Assembly: GCA_963719275.1 (NCBI GenBank)
Contig: CAVRBT010000002.1
Span: forward strand, 62,001 to 126,000
Direction: 5' to 3'
Length of the DNA: 64,000 bases
Source of the DNA: AC-32 sp963719275
Lineage (GTDB): Bacteria > Actinomycetota > Thermoleophilia > Gaiellales > Gaiellaceae
The notes beneath the pieces were generated by a model. It searched no databases and had not been told where the DNA came from. It worked only from the letters and a program-made list of their open reading frames with translations. The position numbers and the translations under genes were made by a program. Positions 18,439 to 26,992 of this stretch are shown in pieces. Position 1 is the first letter of the stretch; the number at the start of each line of letters is the position of its first letter.

Positions 18439-18521
18439 AACCGCCCCCAATCGTCGTCGATGACCATGACGACTTCGAGGTCAACCAGCGGGACCCTGCG
18501 AACTAGCGACTCAGGTCACTA
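17360..18521. mobile_element. Complete IS630-family insertion sequence
   Basis: About 1.16 kb element bounded by a perfect inverted repeat, CTAGTGACCTGAGTCG at 17359-17374 and its complement at 18507-18522. TA at both edges fits the IS630/Tc1 habit of TA target duplication. It contains a single full-length transposase reading leftwards. Ends and gene are intact, so it looks recently active. No second copy is in the window. Confidence 0.92.
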
Positions 18522-18522
18522 G
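18507..18522 (-). repeat. IS630 right terminal inverted repeat
   Basis: CGACTCAGGTCACTAG, exact complement of the left end, placed 69 bases upstream of the transposase start. Confidence 0.9.
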
Positions 18523-18599
18523 CAAACCGGGGGCAACCTCACGTCATACGGGCCGTCCAGCGAGGAGAACGCCCCACTGAACGACGCGTCTGATGCTCG

Positions 18600-18968
18600 C
18601 TACGGGGCCTGCTCGCCTTCGCTCGCGGACTGAGCTGGATGCTCAGCCTGCTCGCTCTCGACCGGCGCCGCTGCCTTGCTCGTTCGACGGGCGGTCGACG
18701 GCTTGGCGCGGGTGGATGCCCTGCGCGCAGGCGCCTTGTTCGGCCTCTCGAGCGAGTCGAGGCGCTTCTCCAGCGCGGTCACGCGCCGGGAGAGCGGGTC
18801 GACCGTGCGCAACTTCGTCGCGACGTCGTCGAGCCGTTCGCCTACTCGGTGCATCACCCCGACAACCGCACGACGTGGCAGGTCGACCAGCCGTCGAAGC
18901 GCGTCCTCGCCGGCGTCGGCGAGTCTCGAGATGGCGTCCTGGTCCTGGGTCCTCCTCGTCTCGGCCAC
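18600..18968 (-). CDS. Phasin-like basic-tail protein, function unknown
   Basis: About 122 aa. The N-terminal half is amphipathic helix (ISRLADAGEDALRRLVDLP, VGERLDDVATKLRTVDPL, RRVTALEKRLDSLE) and the C-terminal half is an Ala/Lys/Arg/Pro-rich tail of the histone-H1 or PHA-granule (phasin/PhaF) kind. The likely start is GTG 18968; longer readings run antisense through the divergent hydrolase. Divergent pairing with an alpha/beta hydrolase is suggestive of granule metabolism but weak. The IS ends 78 bases downstream of its stop. Confidence 0.5.
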   Translation of the reverse strand: MAETRRTQDQDAISRLADAGEDALRRLVDLPRRAVVGVMHRVGERLDDVATKLRTVDPLSRRVTALEKRLDSLERPNKAPARRASTRAKPSTARRTSKAAAPVESEQAEHPAQSASEGEQAP

Positions 18969-19037
18969 GCTGAAGACGATAGCGCGTTCGGCGCGAGTCT
19001 TCTCACCGCACGTGTCGACGACTGCCAAACTGATCGT

Positions 19038-19832
19038 GTGGAGGTTCGGGGGCTCGTGGTCGACGGTGCAGCGATCGACTATCGGGTCGCCGGCGAGGGC
19101 GAACCGGTCGTCCTCGTACACGGGCTGTCCGGCTCCTGGCGCTGGTGGAGCGCGGTGCTCGAGCCGCTGGCCGAGCGCCACTGCGTGTACTTGCCCGACC
19201 TGCCACGGCTTGGACGGCAGCTTCCGGCCGCCGAGCTGACAGGCTGGCTCGGGCGCTGGCTCGACGCGGCGGCGCTCGAGAGCGTGGATTTCGTCGGTCA
19301 TTCGCTCGGCGGGCTGATCGCGGCGGAGCTGGCGGCGGAACAACCGCAGCGTGCGCGCCGTCTTGCGCTCGTCGCCCCGGCTGGAATCCCCTGCGGGCAC
19401 ACCTTGCTCAGTCGCGGCCTGCGGTTGCTCGGGACGCTCTACGACGTCCGTGGACGGCTACCGAGAATCGCCGGCGACGCTATGCGCGCCGGGCCCCTCA
19501 GCCTCTTGCGCGGGGCCCACTTCGCATCCCACCGAGATCTGACCGTCGAGCTCGACTCGGTTCGTGCCACCACGCTGCTCGTATGGGGTGACCACGACCG
19601 CCTTCTTCCCGCCCGGATTGCCTCGGAGTGGCAACAAATCTTGCCCGGCTCCCGGATCGTCCGCCTCCGATGTGGGCACGTGCCGATGTGGGAAGCGCCA
19701 CTGGAGCTGGCCTCCTGTTTGCTCGCCTTCCTCGACGAGGAGCTCGTGGACGATCCTCGCGACGAGCTCGGGCCGGGTGTAGTGGACGGCGTGCGGCTCG
19801 CACGGGACGACGACGAGCCGACTCCGCGGTAA
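19038..19832 (+). CDS. Alpha/beta hydrolase, 3' end overlapping its neighbour
   Basis: 264 aa from GTG 19038. Oxyanion-hole motif VVLVHGLSG, nucleophile elbow VGHSLGG (GxSxG) at about residues 94-98, acid in VWGDHDRLLP and His in RCGHVPMWE. The hydrolase fold ends near LLAFLDEEL (about 19745). The remaining 28 codons are antisense to the convergent hydrolase. Substrate unknown; no element upstream. Confidence 0.85.
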   Translation: MEVRGLVVDGAAIDYRVAGEGEPVVLVHGLSGSWRWWSAVLEPLAERHCVYLPDLPRLGRQLPAAELTGWLGRWLDAAALESVDFVGHSLGGLIAAELAAEQPQRARRLALVAPAGIPCGHTLLSRGLRLLGTLYDVRGRLPRIAGDAMRAGPLSLLRGAHFASHRDLTVELDSVRATTLLVWGDHDRLLPARIASEWQQILPGSRIVRLRCGHVPMWEAPLELASCLLAFLDEELVDDPRDELGPGVVDGVRLARDDDEPTPR

Positions 19833-20525
19833 CAGGGCGACGGCCTTTTCCGCCCATACCTGTCCAACGAACCCATCGTTCTCGCCGCGCACGACAACCG
19901 TCGGCTGCGCGATGAGCGGTAGCCGCTGCTCGATCCGGTCGGCGAGCGCCGACCGAGCGGTCGCCAAGAGCGCACCGACGCCGAAAACGGCGTCGTCCCG
20001 CGCGGCGACTGCGAGCAGCGACCGCGGCTCCCGCCCTGCATCACGCAGCCCACCGAGGAGCTGGTGGCGCGCAGCGCGCCGCTGCGGATCGACTGTCGGA
20101 CCGACGAGCACCATCGGCCCCACGCGCCCCGGTTGGCGCACGGCGAGCTCGGTGACGATCTGACAGCCCATCGAATTGGCCACGAACGCCGGACGGTGGA
20201 GTCCGGCCGCGTCTAGCCACCCGGCGAGCGCGGCGGCAAGCCCCGCAATGCCGAGCGGGGTTCGCGGGCGCTGGCTACGCCCGTACCCGGGCAGGTCCGG
20301 CGCGAATACGGAGAAGGAAGAGGCAAGCGACCGTGCGAGAGGGAGCATGTAGGTGCCCGAGACCCCGTAACCGTGTACGAGCACGACGGGTGTTCCTCGC
20401 CCACCCGCGCGCGCGTGGATGCCGAGGCCGGACACCTCGAGCCACCGGCTCTCGATCGGCCAACGAACACGCTCTCGCAGCTCAGGTTCGGCGGCGAGGC
20501 GCAAGGTTTCCGACGATCGCCTCAT
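19458..20525 (-). CDS. Alpha/beta hydrolase with antisense-derived C-terminal tail
   Basis: Oxyanion-hole motif VVLVHGYGVSGTYMLPLARSL, a serine elbow in the atypical form VANSMGCQ, VVRGENDGFV with the catalytic acid, and CEPHAVHYTRPEL with His. The fold ends around IVHELLVEEGEQ (about 19740), but the frame stays open for about 95 more codons on the reverse strand of the convergent hydrolase. The start ATG 20525 is uncertain. A tail-to-tail deletion that removed both original stop codons would explain the geometry. Confidence 0.75.
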   Translation of the reverse strand: MRRSSETLRLAAEPELRERVRWPIESRWLEVSGLGIHARAGGRGTPVVLVHGYGVSGTYMLPLARSLASSFSVFAPDLPGYGRSQRPRTPLGIAGLAAALAGWLDAAGLHRPAFVANSMGCQIVTELAVRQPGRVGPMVLVGPTVDPQRRAARHQLLGGLRDAGREPRSLLAVAARDDAVFGVGALLATARSALADRIEQRLPLIAQPTVVVRGENDGFVGQVWAEKAVALLPRSRLVVVPCEPHAVHYTRPELVARIVHELLVEEGEQTGGQLQWRFPHRHVPTSEADDPGAGQDLLPLRGNPGGKKAVVVTPYEQRGGTNRVELDGQISVGCEVGPAQEAEGPGAHSVAGDSR

Positions 20526-20558
20526 CGTGCCAGGAGACCAACAAGCTATGGCCACAGC

Positions 20559-20579
20559 ATCCTCCCAACCGGATGATGC
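20559..20579 (+). promoter_or_regulatory. 21-bp directional element, copy F
   Basis: Match ATCCTCCC-AAC-CGGATGATGC, 66 nt upstream of the ispH start. Confidence 0.6.
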
Positions 20580-20645
20580 TCGGTTCGGTTCGAATTGGTT
20601 TCGTCGGCCTGTGCGCGTATCCGAGTCTGCACCGGTCGACGGCGC

Positions 20646-21587
20646 ATGGTGAAACGCGTGATCATCGCCTCTCACAGAGGCTTCTGCGCTGGCGTGGAGC
20701 GGGCGGTCGAGACCGTGGAGCGCGCGCTCGAGATCTACGGGCCGCCCGTCTACGTGCGCAGGCACATCGTCCACAACACCCACGTCGTCCGGGACCTGGA
20801 AGCGCGAGGCGCCGTTTTCGTCGAATCTACGGCGGCCGTTCCGAAGGGTGAGAGACTCGTTCTCGCCGCACACGGCGTCGCTCCCGAGGTCTACCGCGAT
20901 GCCGCCGCGCGCGACCTGGTCACGATCGACGCGACGTGTCCGCTCGTGAGGAAAGTACACGCCGAGGTGCGCCGCTTCGCCGCCGCAGGCTATTGCGTGA
21001 TCCTGATTGGCCACGCCGGCCACGACGAGGTCGTCGGCACGACGGGCGAGGCGCCCGAGGCGGTCGTGTTGGTCGAGACGCTCGAGCAGGTGGACGCGGT
21101 CGAAGTCCCCGACCCGAAACGCGTCGCCTACGTAACGCAGACAACCCTCTCGATCGACGAAACCGCGGACATCATTGCTGCGCTTCACGAGCGATTTCCA
21201 ACGATCGTCGGGCCGCGGAAAGACGACATCTGCTACGCAACCACGAATCGCCAGCTCGCCGTGAAGGAGCTGCTCCCGCAGATCGACGTGCTGCTCGTGA
21301 TCGGCTCTAGGAACAGCTCGAACTCGAATCGGCTCGTCGAGACGGCACGAACCACCGAGGTCGTGGCCTACCTGATCGAGGACGAGAGCGAGATAGACGA
21401 GGCGTGGCTCGAAGGCCTCGACAGCGTTGGCCTCACCTCCGGGGCTTCTGCTCCTGAGAAGCTCCTCGTGCGCGTATGCGACTGGTTCCGAGCGCGTGGC
21501 GTGACCGAAATCGCGCCCTTCGCGTCGCGCTCCGAAGCCGTTTTTTTCAAGCTCCCGGTCGAAGTGGTTCGGGCGGCGGCACGCTGA
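20646..21587 (+). CDS. ispH: 4-hydroxy-3-methylbut-2-enyl diphosphate reductase
   Basis: 313-aa iron-sulfur enzyme of the last MEP-pathway step, reducing HMBPP to IPP and DMAPP. The three [4Fe-4S] ligands are Cys14 (RGFCAGVERA), Cys98 (DATCPLV) and Cys196 (DDICYATTNRQ). Other motifs are HNTHVV, AAHGVAP and SRNSSNSNRL. Start ATG 20646, the natural N-terminus for the family. It stands alone but carries a copy of the 21-bp element, linking isoprenoid supply to the proposed regulon. Confidence 0.96.
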   Translation: MVKRVIIASHRGFCAGVERAVETVERALEIYGPPVYVRRHIVHNTHVVRDLEARGAVFVESTAAVPKGERLVLAAHGVAPEVYRDAAARDLVTIDATCPLVRKVHAEVRRFAAAGYCVILIGHAGHDEVVGTTGEAPEAVVLVETLEQVDAVEVPDPKRVAYVTQTTLSIDETADIIAALHERFPTIVGPRKDDICYATTNRQLAVKELLPQIDVLLVIGSRNSSNSNRLVETARTTEVVAYLIEDESEIDEAWLEGLDSVGLTSGASAPEKLLVRVCDWFRARGVTEIAPFASRSEAVFFKLPVEVVRAAAR

Positions 21588-21603
21588 TCAACCCGAGGCT
21601 CAC

Positions 21604-21645
21604 GGGCGGCTGACAAGACGAGGCGTCCTCGTTCAAGGACCGCCC
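21604..21645. terminator. Candidate bidirectional hairpin terminator
   Basis: Nested stems between the convergent ispH and DUF genes: outer GGGCGG/CCGCCC (21604-21609 and 21640-21645), inner ACGAGG-CGT-CCTCGT (21618-21632). No U-tract, as is common in high-GC bacteria. Confidence 0.4.
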
Positions 21646-21787
21646 ACGACGGTGACAGTGCTCGGGCTAGAACGTTTCGCTAGACCCTCCTAGGCCTCAC
21701 TCAGGCACGAGCGTATGCCCGGCGTCGTCTGACGGCGCCGGGCGCTCGAGCTCCTGCTCACGCAGGCAGGGTCCTCTCGTGGAGAGC

Positions 21788-22480
21788 TCAGGACGGAGGC
21801 AGCGGCAGCCCCGACAGCTGGACGAGCGACAGCACGAGCAGGGCGATGCCCAGGCCGATCAGGCCGAAGCGGACGCCCCGGTACGGGAAGTGTGTCGAGA
21901 TGCCGACTAGGAAGAGGATGCTGGCCAGGACGACCGTGAGCCGGATGTACTTGTCGGCGGTCGAGCCGTCCTTCTCGCCGTCGAGAAAGGCTGCTTTGGC
22001 TTGATCGTCGAAGGCCCGAGCTTCGGCCAGACCGGGCCGCTTGTACTGCGGCATGTACGTCGGCCCCCGCGGCGCTTCGGGGTTCGTCGCCGGCTTGGTG
22101 GCGCGCCAGGCGTCGAAGGCGACCTTGAACTCGGGCCGGAACCGGTGTTCCGCCACCCGCATGGCGGTCTTGTTGCCCACGGTGTAGGCCGTGAACCAGG
22201 ACTCGAAGGTGGACGAGTCGAAGTCGCGCAGTTCGCCCGCGTCGGAATCCGCCCGGCTCGCCTCGATCCGAAGCTTCGACGCCGTGGCGAGCTCCACGCG
22301 CGACTCGGTCGACCACTTGGCGGCGGCGTACCCCGACCAGGCCGCTAGCAGCGCCACGACCGAGAGCAAGACGGCCTCGATGATGGAGATGAGCCGGTCG
22401 CGCCGCTCGTGCGGGTCGGCGTGCTTCGCGTGCTCGCTGATCTCTTTCCCGACCTCGCTCGCCGAAAGCCCTTCCGGCAT
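21788..22480 (-). CDS. Uncharacterised three-TM family protein, intact member
   Basis: 230 aa: N-terminal helix with VVALLAAWSGYAAAKW, a long helical extracytoplasmic or cytoplasmic middle containing AEHRFRPEFKVAFDAWRATKPATNPEAPRGPTYMPQYKRP, then two C-terminal TM helices (LTVVLASILFLVGISTHF, FGLIGLGIALLVLSLVQL). Paralogues are at 8025-8629 (broken) and 35014-35664. The shared core AWSGYQ..W, F(R)xEFKxA, NPxAP and MPQY defines the family. Function unknown. Confidence 0.75.
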   Translation of the reverse strand: MPEGLSASEVGKEISEHAKHADPHERRDRLISIIEAVLLSVVALLAAWSGYAAAKWSTESRVELATASKLRIEASRADSDAGELRDFDSSTFESWFTAYTVGNKTAMRVAEHRFRPEFKVAFDAWRATKPATNPEAPRGPTYMPQYKRPGLAEARAFDDQAKAAFLDGEKDGSTADKYIRLTVVLASILFLVGISTHFPYRGVRFGLIGLGIALLVLSLVQLSGLPLPPS

Positions 22481-22566
22481 CGAGCGAGCCTAACGCAGTC
22501 GCCGTCCGAGACGGCCCGGCCCGCCCTCCCGACCTGGAGGCGGCTCTGCGAGGCAAACTAGTCGGC

Positions 22567-22587
22567 CTCGCCCCTATCGGGTGATGC
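22567..22587 (+). promoter_or_regulatory. 21-bp directional element, copy G
   Basis: Match CTCGCCCC-TAT-CGGGTGATGC, 69 nt upstream of the small membrane protein at 22657. Confidence 0.6.
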
Positions 22588-22656
22588 GCCGCCTGGTGCC
22601 CGATGTCACGCTCGGGCGACCGCAAGCACAAACTTGCGGGTATCCAGGAGGAAATC

Positions 22657-22833
22657 ATGTGGTGGGGAATCGGAATCGGCGGCGCCATCTTGTACCTGAT
22701 CCTGGCCTTCACGCTCGGGCTGATGACGCTTAGAAACAGGCACGGGTGGATGTTCTTCTTCGGGATCTTCTTCCCGGTGCTCTGGATCTTCGGCGCCTTC
22801 ATGAGGCCGCCGGAGATGACACAGCCCGTCTAG
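22657..22833 (+). CDS. Small 2-TM membrane protein
   Basis: 58 aa, MWWGIGIGGAILYLILAFTLGLMTLRNRHG followed by WMFFFGIFFPVLWIFGAFMRPP. Two TM helices with a short polar turn. Strong RBS AGGAGG 5 bases before the ATG. A remnant copy survives at 14204-14288. It resembles the PLDc_N-type small proteins in architecture only. Preceded by element copy G; role unknown, plausibly envelope stress. Confidence 0.75.
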   Translation: MWWGIGIGGAILYLILAFTLGLMTLRNRHGWMFFFGIFFPVLWIFGAFMRPPEMTQPV

Positions 22834-22854
22834 GGCGTTCGACTCCAGGGCCTC

Positions 22855-23858
22855 GTGAGCGGCGCTCACGCCGGAGAGTTGCAGGCTGAACCGAGCCGCC
22901 CGGAAGAGGCGGCCGTCTACGAGGCCCCTGCCGTGCTTCGCTTGCTCTGGCCGATCCCCAGTACATGCCGGAGCACCTCGCGCTCTGGTCGCTCAAGCGC
23001 TTCGGCCCGAGGGCCGGGTCGGCTGTCTCGAAGCTCCGCGACTCTCATCCAGGGGCCGACTCGGGGGAGTTGGAGGCGGCGGTAATCCAGCACCAGACCC
23101 GCGTCTCGATGACCGAGGGCGCCTTCTTGGGCGGTCCCTTTATCGTCCTGCTCCCGGTCGCGTTCTGCGCGGCAATGCTCGCCCAGGCGCAGATGGCAAT
23201 CGAACTGGCGGCGCTTGCAGGCTACGCGCCCGATGACGAGATGCGTGCCGCCGACCTGCTCGTCATCCAGGGCGCCTACCCCTCGACAAGAGAGGCGAGC
23301 GCGGCGCTCGCGAAAGTGACGCGAGATCCGAAGCAACGCGAAGGCAAGAGGCTGCCCCGCGGCACCCGCATCAACATGGTCAAGCGCATGGCCTACATGC
23401 TCGGGCTCCTCGGTTCGAGCGACGAGAAGCCGAGCCGGCTTCGGTCGGTGCTCCAGATGGGCTTGCTCGGGGTGGTGTTCCTGGTCGGACTCGTGCTCCC
23501 GCTCGTCTGGGTCCCGTACATGGCGTACGCGTTCCGCAGGAGCGGGCTTCAGATGGGCGCACGCGCCAGCGAGTTCTACGCCGAGCGCAGGAGCGAGGAG
23601 GCCGGGGTGACCGTGCGAAAGGCTCCGACCGTGCGGATTGCAATGTCCGCGGGGGTCATTCGCATGCTGGCGCTGATCGCCGTGCCAGTCATCGTTGCGG
23701 TGATCGCCATCTTCACCGGGGTCGACATCGGCACCGGCAAGTTGCTCAGCGCCGCGATCTTCCTGATCGTCGTCTCGGTCCTGGTCACGCTCGCCTGGTT
23801 CGGCTATCACCGGTGGCGCCGGCGGCGCCGGTCGTCGGCGCGGCCCGTCGCAGCCTGA
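22855..23858 (+). CDS. Uncharacterised membrane protein, probably frameshifted near its start
   Basis: The secure frame begins at ATG 22965 (297 aa) and has four hydrophobic segments (GGPFIVLLPVAFCAAMLAQ, QMGLLGVVFLVGLVLPLVWVPYMAY, VIRMLALIAVPVIVAVIAIF, AIFLIVVSVLVTLAWF) and a basic tail. In another frame just upstream, AVLRLLWPIP would join naturally to QYMPEHLALWSLKRFGP if one C were added to the CCCC run at 22955-22958, giving a start near GTG 22855. EcsC-like appearance, not certain. Converges with the K+ channel 9 bases away. Confidence 0.65.
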
Positions 23859-23867
23859 GCCGGTACG

Positions 23868-24347
23868 TCACGGTCCGGTGAGGCGAGCGAGCATCGCCTC
23901 GACGCGATCCAGACGCGTCCGCAGGTCGTCGAGTGCGGCCTCGATTCGCTCCTCCGCCTTGTCCTCCTCCGCGCCCTCCGCGGCCTCCGCGGCCTCGCGC
24001 TCGGCTTCCGCTCGCGCGACGAACGTCGAGGTGATCGCCGCGATGATGATCGTGAGGAAGGCGATACCCTCGAGCATCACGAACGTGGCGACGATCCGCC
24101 CGGAGGGGTGCGTGGGGGTCACGTCTCCGTAGCCCACCGTGGTGACGGTCTGCAGGGCCCACCACATGCCCACCCAGACGTTCGGGTACTCATCGTGGTC
24201 GAGCAGCCGCATCGCGACACCGCCGCCGACGACCACGATCGCCGTGGCCGTGACGATGACGCCGGCGGCAGTCCGAACGGAGGGAGGCTCGCGCAGGAAG
24301 CGCGACATGCGCCGCTCGATCAGATTCGGGCGCGCGACGCGGGGCAT
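23868..24347 (-). CDS. 2-TM K+ channel with coiled-coil tail
   Basis: About 159 aa from ATG 24347: TM1 (AAGVIVTATAIVVVGGGVAMRLL), pore helix WVGMWWALQ, filter TVTTVGYGDVTP, TM2 (MLEGIAFLTIIIAAITSTFVAR), then a charged coiled coil rich in Glu/Ala to the C-terminus. A second in-frame ATG at 24365 arises from an 18-bp tandem duplication across the start; the decayed paralogue at 13858 has only one unit, supporting 24347. KcsA-like architecture. Confidence 0.85.
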   Translation of the reverse strand: MPRVARPNLIERRMSRFLREPPSVRTAAGVIVTATAIVVVGGGVAMRLLDHDEYPNVWVGMWWALQTVTTVGYGDVTPTHPSGRIVATFVMLEGIAFLTIIIAAITSTFVARAEAEREAAEAAEGAEEDKAEERIEAALDDLRTRLDRVEAMLARLTGP

Positions 24348-24376
24348 GCGTCTACCCCGGGGCATGCGTCTACCCT
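24341..24376 (-). repeat. 18-bp tandem duplication over a start codon
   Basis: Two units of GGGGCATGCGTCTACCCY at 24341-24358 and 24359-24376. Each contains an in-frame ATG for the channel gene on the minus strand. The duplicate adds six residues (MPRGRR) to the N-terminus. Confidence 0.8.
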
Positions 24377-24839
24377 AATTCCAGATGTGCGCCGGCGGCG
24401 CTAGCAGTCCGCTGAAGGTGTTGCTTGCAGCGACAGCCCGCCAGCCCGGGGAGGTTGCAGACGAGCGGTCCAGATGCGGAATGGCTGCTGATTGAAATCT
24501 TGCGCGGGTTCGATTCTTCTGGCCTCCCACTTTCTGGCTCAACCGAGCCGTTCTAAGAGTCAGCGTCGGGGGAAGAATTCGCCGTAGGCGCCACAGACGG
24601 TCGCTCACCGGAATCGCACACTGGCTCTAACCGCTAAGCCTGAGATGATCGCGGGCGTGGACGAGGAGCGCCAGCGCTCGCGCGCCGTGGTGGGGCGTGA
24701 GGGAATGGAGACCACCTTGGGACGTGCGGTCGGCGACTGTCCGTGGTGGGGATGACCTCAACGTCACGCTGCAGCGGCACCCGTATTCGTCCCTTCCGGA
24801 TGATGGCGTTCGTACCGCAGCGCCGTAGCCTCCGGAGGG
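24377..24839. other. Gene-poor interval upstream of the sulfatase maturase
   Basis: No convincing protein gene. It contains a degenerate tRNA-like stretch (24450-24527) and, near its right end, element copy H. Local base composition is less GC-biased than in coding DNA. Confidence 0.5.
24786..24806 (+). promoter_or_regulatory. 21-bp directional element, copy H
   Basis: Match TTCGTCCC-TTC-CGGATGATGG, 33 nt before the sulfatase-maturase ATG. Confidence 0.65.
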
Positions 24840-26213
24840 ATGAGCACGACCGACATCCGGACGGTAGCGGCCGCGCCGCCGGCCTTCCACCTGCTCGCGA
24901 AACCGACCGGCGCGGTCTGCAACCTCGACTGCTCCTACTGCTTCTTCCTCTCCAAGGAGATGCTCTACCCGGGCAGCCGCTTCCGCATGGCGGACGAGCT
25001 GCTCGATGCCTACCTCCGCCAGCTGATCGAGTCGCATGCGCGCGTTCCCGAGGTGACGGTCGCGTGGCAGGGCGGCGAGCCGACGCTGATGGGGCTCGAC
25101 TTCTTCCGCCGTTCCGTGGAGCTCGCGGAGCGGTACCTGCGGCCCGGCCAGCGCGCCGCCTACACGATCCAGACAAACGGCACGCTGATCGACGAGGAGT
25201 GGGCGGCCTTCTTCCGGGAGCACGGCTTCCTCGTCGGGGTCTCGATCGACGGCCCACGCGAGCTGCACGACGCCTACCGGGTGAACAAGGGCGGCAAGGG
25301 CTCGTTCGACGACGTGATGCGCGGGCTCGCGCGCCTGCGCGAGGCCGGCGTGGAGTGGAACGCCCTGACGACCATCCACGCCGCCAACGGCGACCACGGC
25401 CGCGAGGTCTATTGCTTCCTCCGTGACGAGTGCAGCGCACGCTTCGTCCAGTTCATCCCGATCATCGAGCGGGTCTCGGAGGCCGACGAGGACGGCACCG
25501 TGCCCTGGAGCTCGTGGCGCGACCGGCCGCTCTACGTCCAGGAGGGAAACCGAGTCACCGGCCGCTCGGTCACGGCGGAGCAGTACGGCCGCTTTCTGAT
25601 CGACGTCTTCGAGGAGTGGGTGCGCCGTGACGTCGGCGAGGTGTTCGTGCAGATGTTCGACGTCGCCCTTGCGAACTGGGCCGGCGAGCCGCCCGGGCTC
25701 TGCATCCATTCGGAAACGTGTGGGCTCGCGCTCGCGCTCGAGCATACGGGCGACCTCTACTGCTGCGACCACTTCGTCGAGCCCGAGTACAAGCTCGGCA
25801 ACATCCGCGAGACACACATGCTCGAGCTCGTCGCCGGGGAGCGGCAGCGGCAGTTCGGGCGTGACAAGCGCGACACGCTGCCGCAGTACTGCCTGGAGTG
25901 CGACGTCCGTTTCGCCTGCCACGGCGGCTGTCCCAAGGATCGCTTCATCGAGACGCCGGACGGCGAGCCCGGCCTCAACTACCTCTGCGCCGGCTACAAG
26001 GCGTTCTTCCACCACGTCGACGGCCCGATGCGCTTCATGACCGACCGGCTCGGGCGCGGCCGCGCGCCGTCGGAGATCGTGGCGCGGTACGCCGCCGAGG
26101 ACGCGCGCCGTGGGCGGAACGAGCCCTGCACCTGCGGCTCCGGGCGTAAGTGGAAGCACTGTCACGGCTCTCCCCCGACAGGCAACGGCGATGGCCTCGC
26201 GAACTCGATTTGA
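24840..26213 (+). CDS. Anaerobic-type sulfatase maturase (radical SAM/SPASM)
   Basis: 457 aa. The radical-SAM cluster motif CNLDCSYC uses Cys27, Cys31 and Cys34. WQGGEPTLMG and TIQTNGTLID are hallmarks of anSME enzymes, and the SPASM region supplies Cys pairs around LYCCDHF, YCLECDVRFACHGGCPKD and LCAGYKAFF. It oxidises the active-site Cys/Ser of sulfatases to formylglycine. A C-terminal SEC-C metal-binding motif (NEPCTCGSGRKWKHCHG, about 427-443) is added. Two arylsulfatases with Cys-type sites are encoded at 31120 and 42521, and all three genes carry the 21-bp element. RBS GGAGGGATG. Confidence 0.93.
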   Translation: MSTTDIRTVAAAPPAFHLLAKPTGAVCNLDCSYCFFLSKEMLYPGSRFRMADELLDAYLRQLIESHARVPEVTVAWQGGEPTLMGLDFFRRSVELAERYLRPGQRAAYTIQTNGTLIDEEWAAFFREHGFLVGVSIDGPRELHDAYRVNKGGKGSFDDVMRGLARLREAGVEWNALTTIHAANGDHGREVYCFLRDECSARFVQFIPIIERVSEADEDGTVPWSSWRDRPLYVQEGNRVTGRSVTAEQYGRFLIDVFEEWVRRDVGEVFVQMFDVALANWAGEPPGLCIHSETCGLALALEHTGDLYCCDHFVEPEYKLGNIRETHMLELVAGERQRQFGRDKRDTLPQYCLECDVRFACHGGCPKDRFIETPDGEPGLNYLCAGYKAFFHHVDGPMRFMTDRLGRGRAPSEIVARYAAEDARRGRNEPCTCGSGRKWKHCHGSPPTGNGDGLANSI

Positions 26214-26285
26214 CGGGCCTCGGCCCGCGGAGCCACCGCCCGAGGTCCCCGAGGCCGGCAGCGCCTCGGCCGCACCCGTCTAGCC

Positions 26286-26960
26286 TCAGAGCAGCTCGCT
26301 GAGGCCGTCGGCGACGAGGGCAACCCCGAAGACGATCAGCAAGACCATGGTCACCTCATGGCGGTGCGTCTTCAACCAGTCCTCTCCATCGTCAAGCCAC
26401 TCGCGTGCCCGCGGTCCCGCGACGAGGTAGACGGCAACCGGAACCCAGACGAGCACGCTCGCCACGACGACGTAGACCGTGCTGAGGCGAACGTCCTCGG
26501 CGCGGCTGAGTCCCGCCGCCGAGATGGTGGTCGCAGCGACGATCGAGACGGTGAGGCGCTTCGGTCCGCCGACACCCAGGGCCGCTCCGATCGAGAACGC
26601 TCCGGCCGCGTTGAGGCGCGCGAGCCTGTCGAGGAGCGCCTGCGTCCGACCCGACGCCTCGGTTTTGCGAGCCGGTAGGCCGTGTCGCACCCGCCACGCG
26701 GCTCCGAGTAGCAGCACGCCGAGCAGGAGCGCGAGGATCCCCGCGACCGTACTCTTGCTGTCCTCGCTCGGGCCTGTGGCCCCGAGGACGAGGACGATCA
26801 CCACGACGACGAGCGAGCCGAGGATGAACGCGACGGCGAAGAGGAAGCCGTTGAGTCGTGCTCGGCAACTCCGCAGGACGACGAGCGTTGCCGTCAGCGC
26901 CGTCGGGCTCGCCGCGGCAAGGAGCGCGTAGAGCAGCGTTCGCACGAGGGTCTGGGCCAT
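26286..26960 (-). CDS. GAP/LysE-like small transporter 1
   Basis: 224 aa, six predicted TM helices, N-terminus TLLYALLAAASPTALTATLVVLRSCRARLNGFLFAVAFILGS, matching the GAP family (LysE superfamily; sulfolipid-addressing protein Sap in mycobacteria). The central cytoplasmic loop is followed by GAFSIGAALGVGGPKRLTV. Two further family members lie at 27487 and 28160. A nearly palindromic element copy lies 32 nt upstream. Likely exports or flips a lipid or amphiphile; substrate unknown. Confidence 0.8.
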   Translation of the reverse strand: MAQTLVRTLLYALLAAASPTALTATLVVLRSCRARLNGFLFAVAFILGSLVVVVIVLVLGATGPSEDSKSTVAGILALLLGVLLLGAAWRVRHGLPARKTEASGRTQALLDRLARLNAAGAFSIGAALGVGGPKRLTVSIVAATTISAAGLSRAEDVRLSTVYVVVASVLVWVPVAVYLVAGPRAREWLDDGEDWLKTHRHEVTMVLLIVFGVALVADGLSELL

Positions 26961-26992
26961 CGAGGAGATTCAGACGGAACGAGCAGAGCCCT

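Noticed and set aside
24450..24527. tRNA-like stretch: acceptor-type GGAGGTT/GGCCTCC ends and a TTCGATT T-loop
   Set aside because: The seven end pairs form only with two wobbles, the T-stem has a mismatch, and the D- and anticodon arms do not fold acceptably. At best a tRNA-Ser relic.
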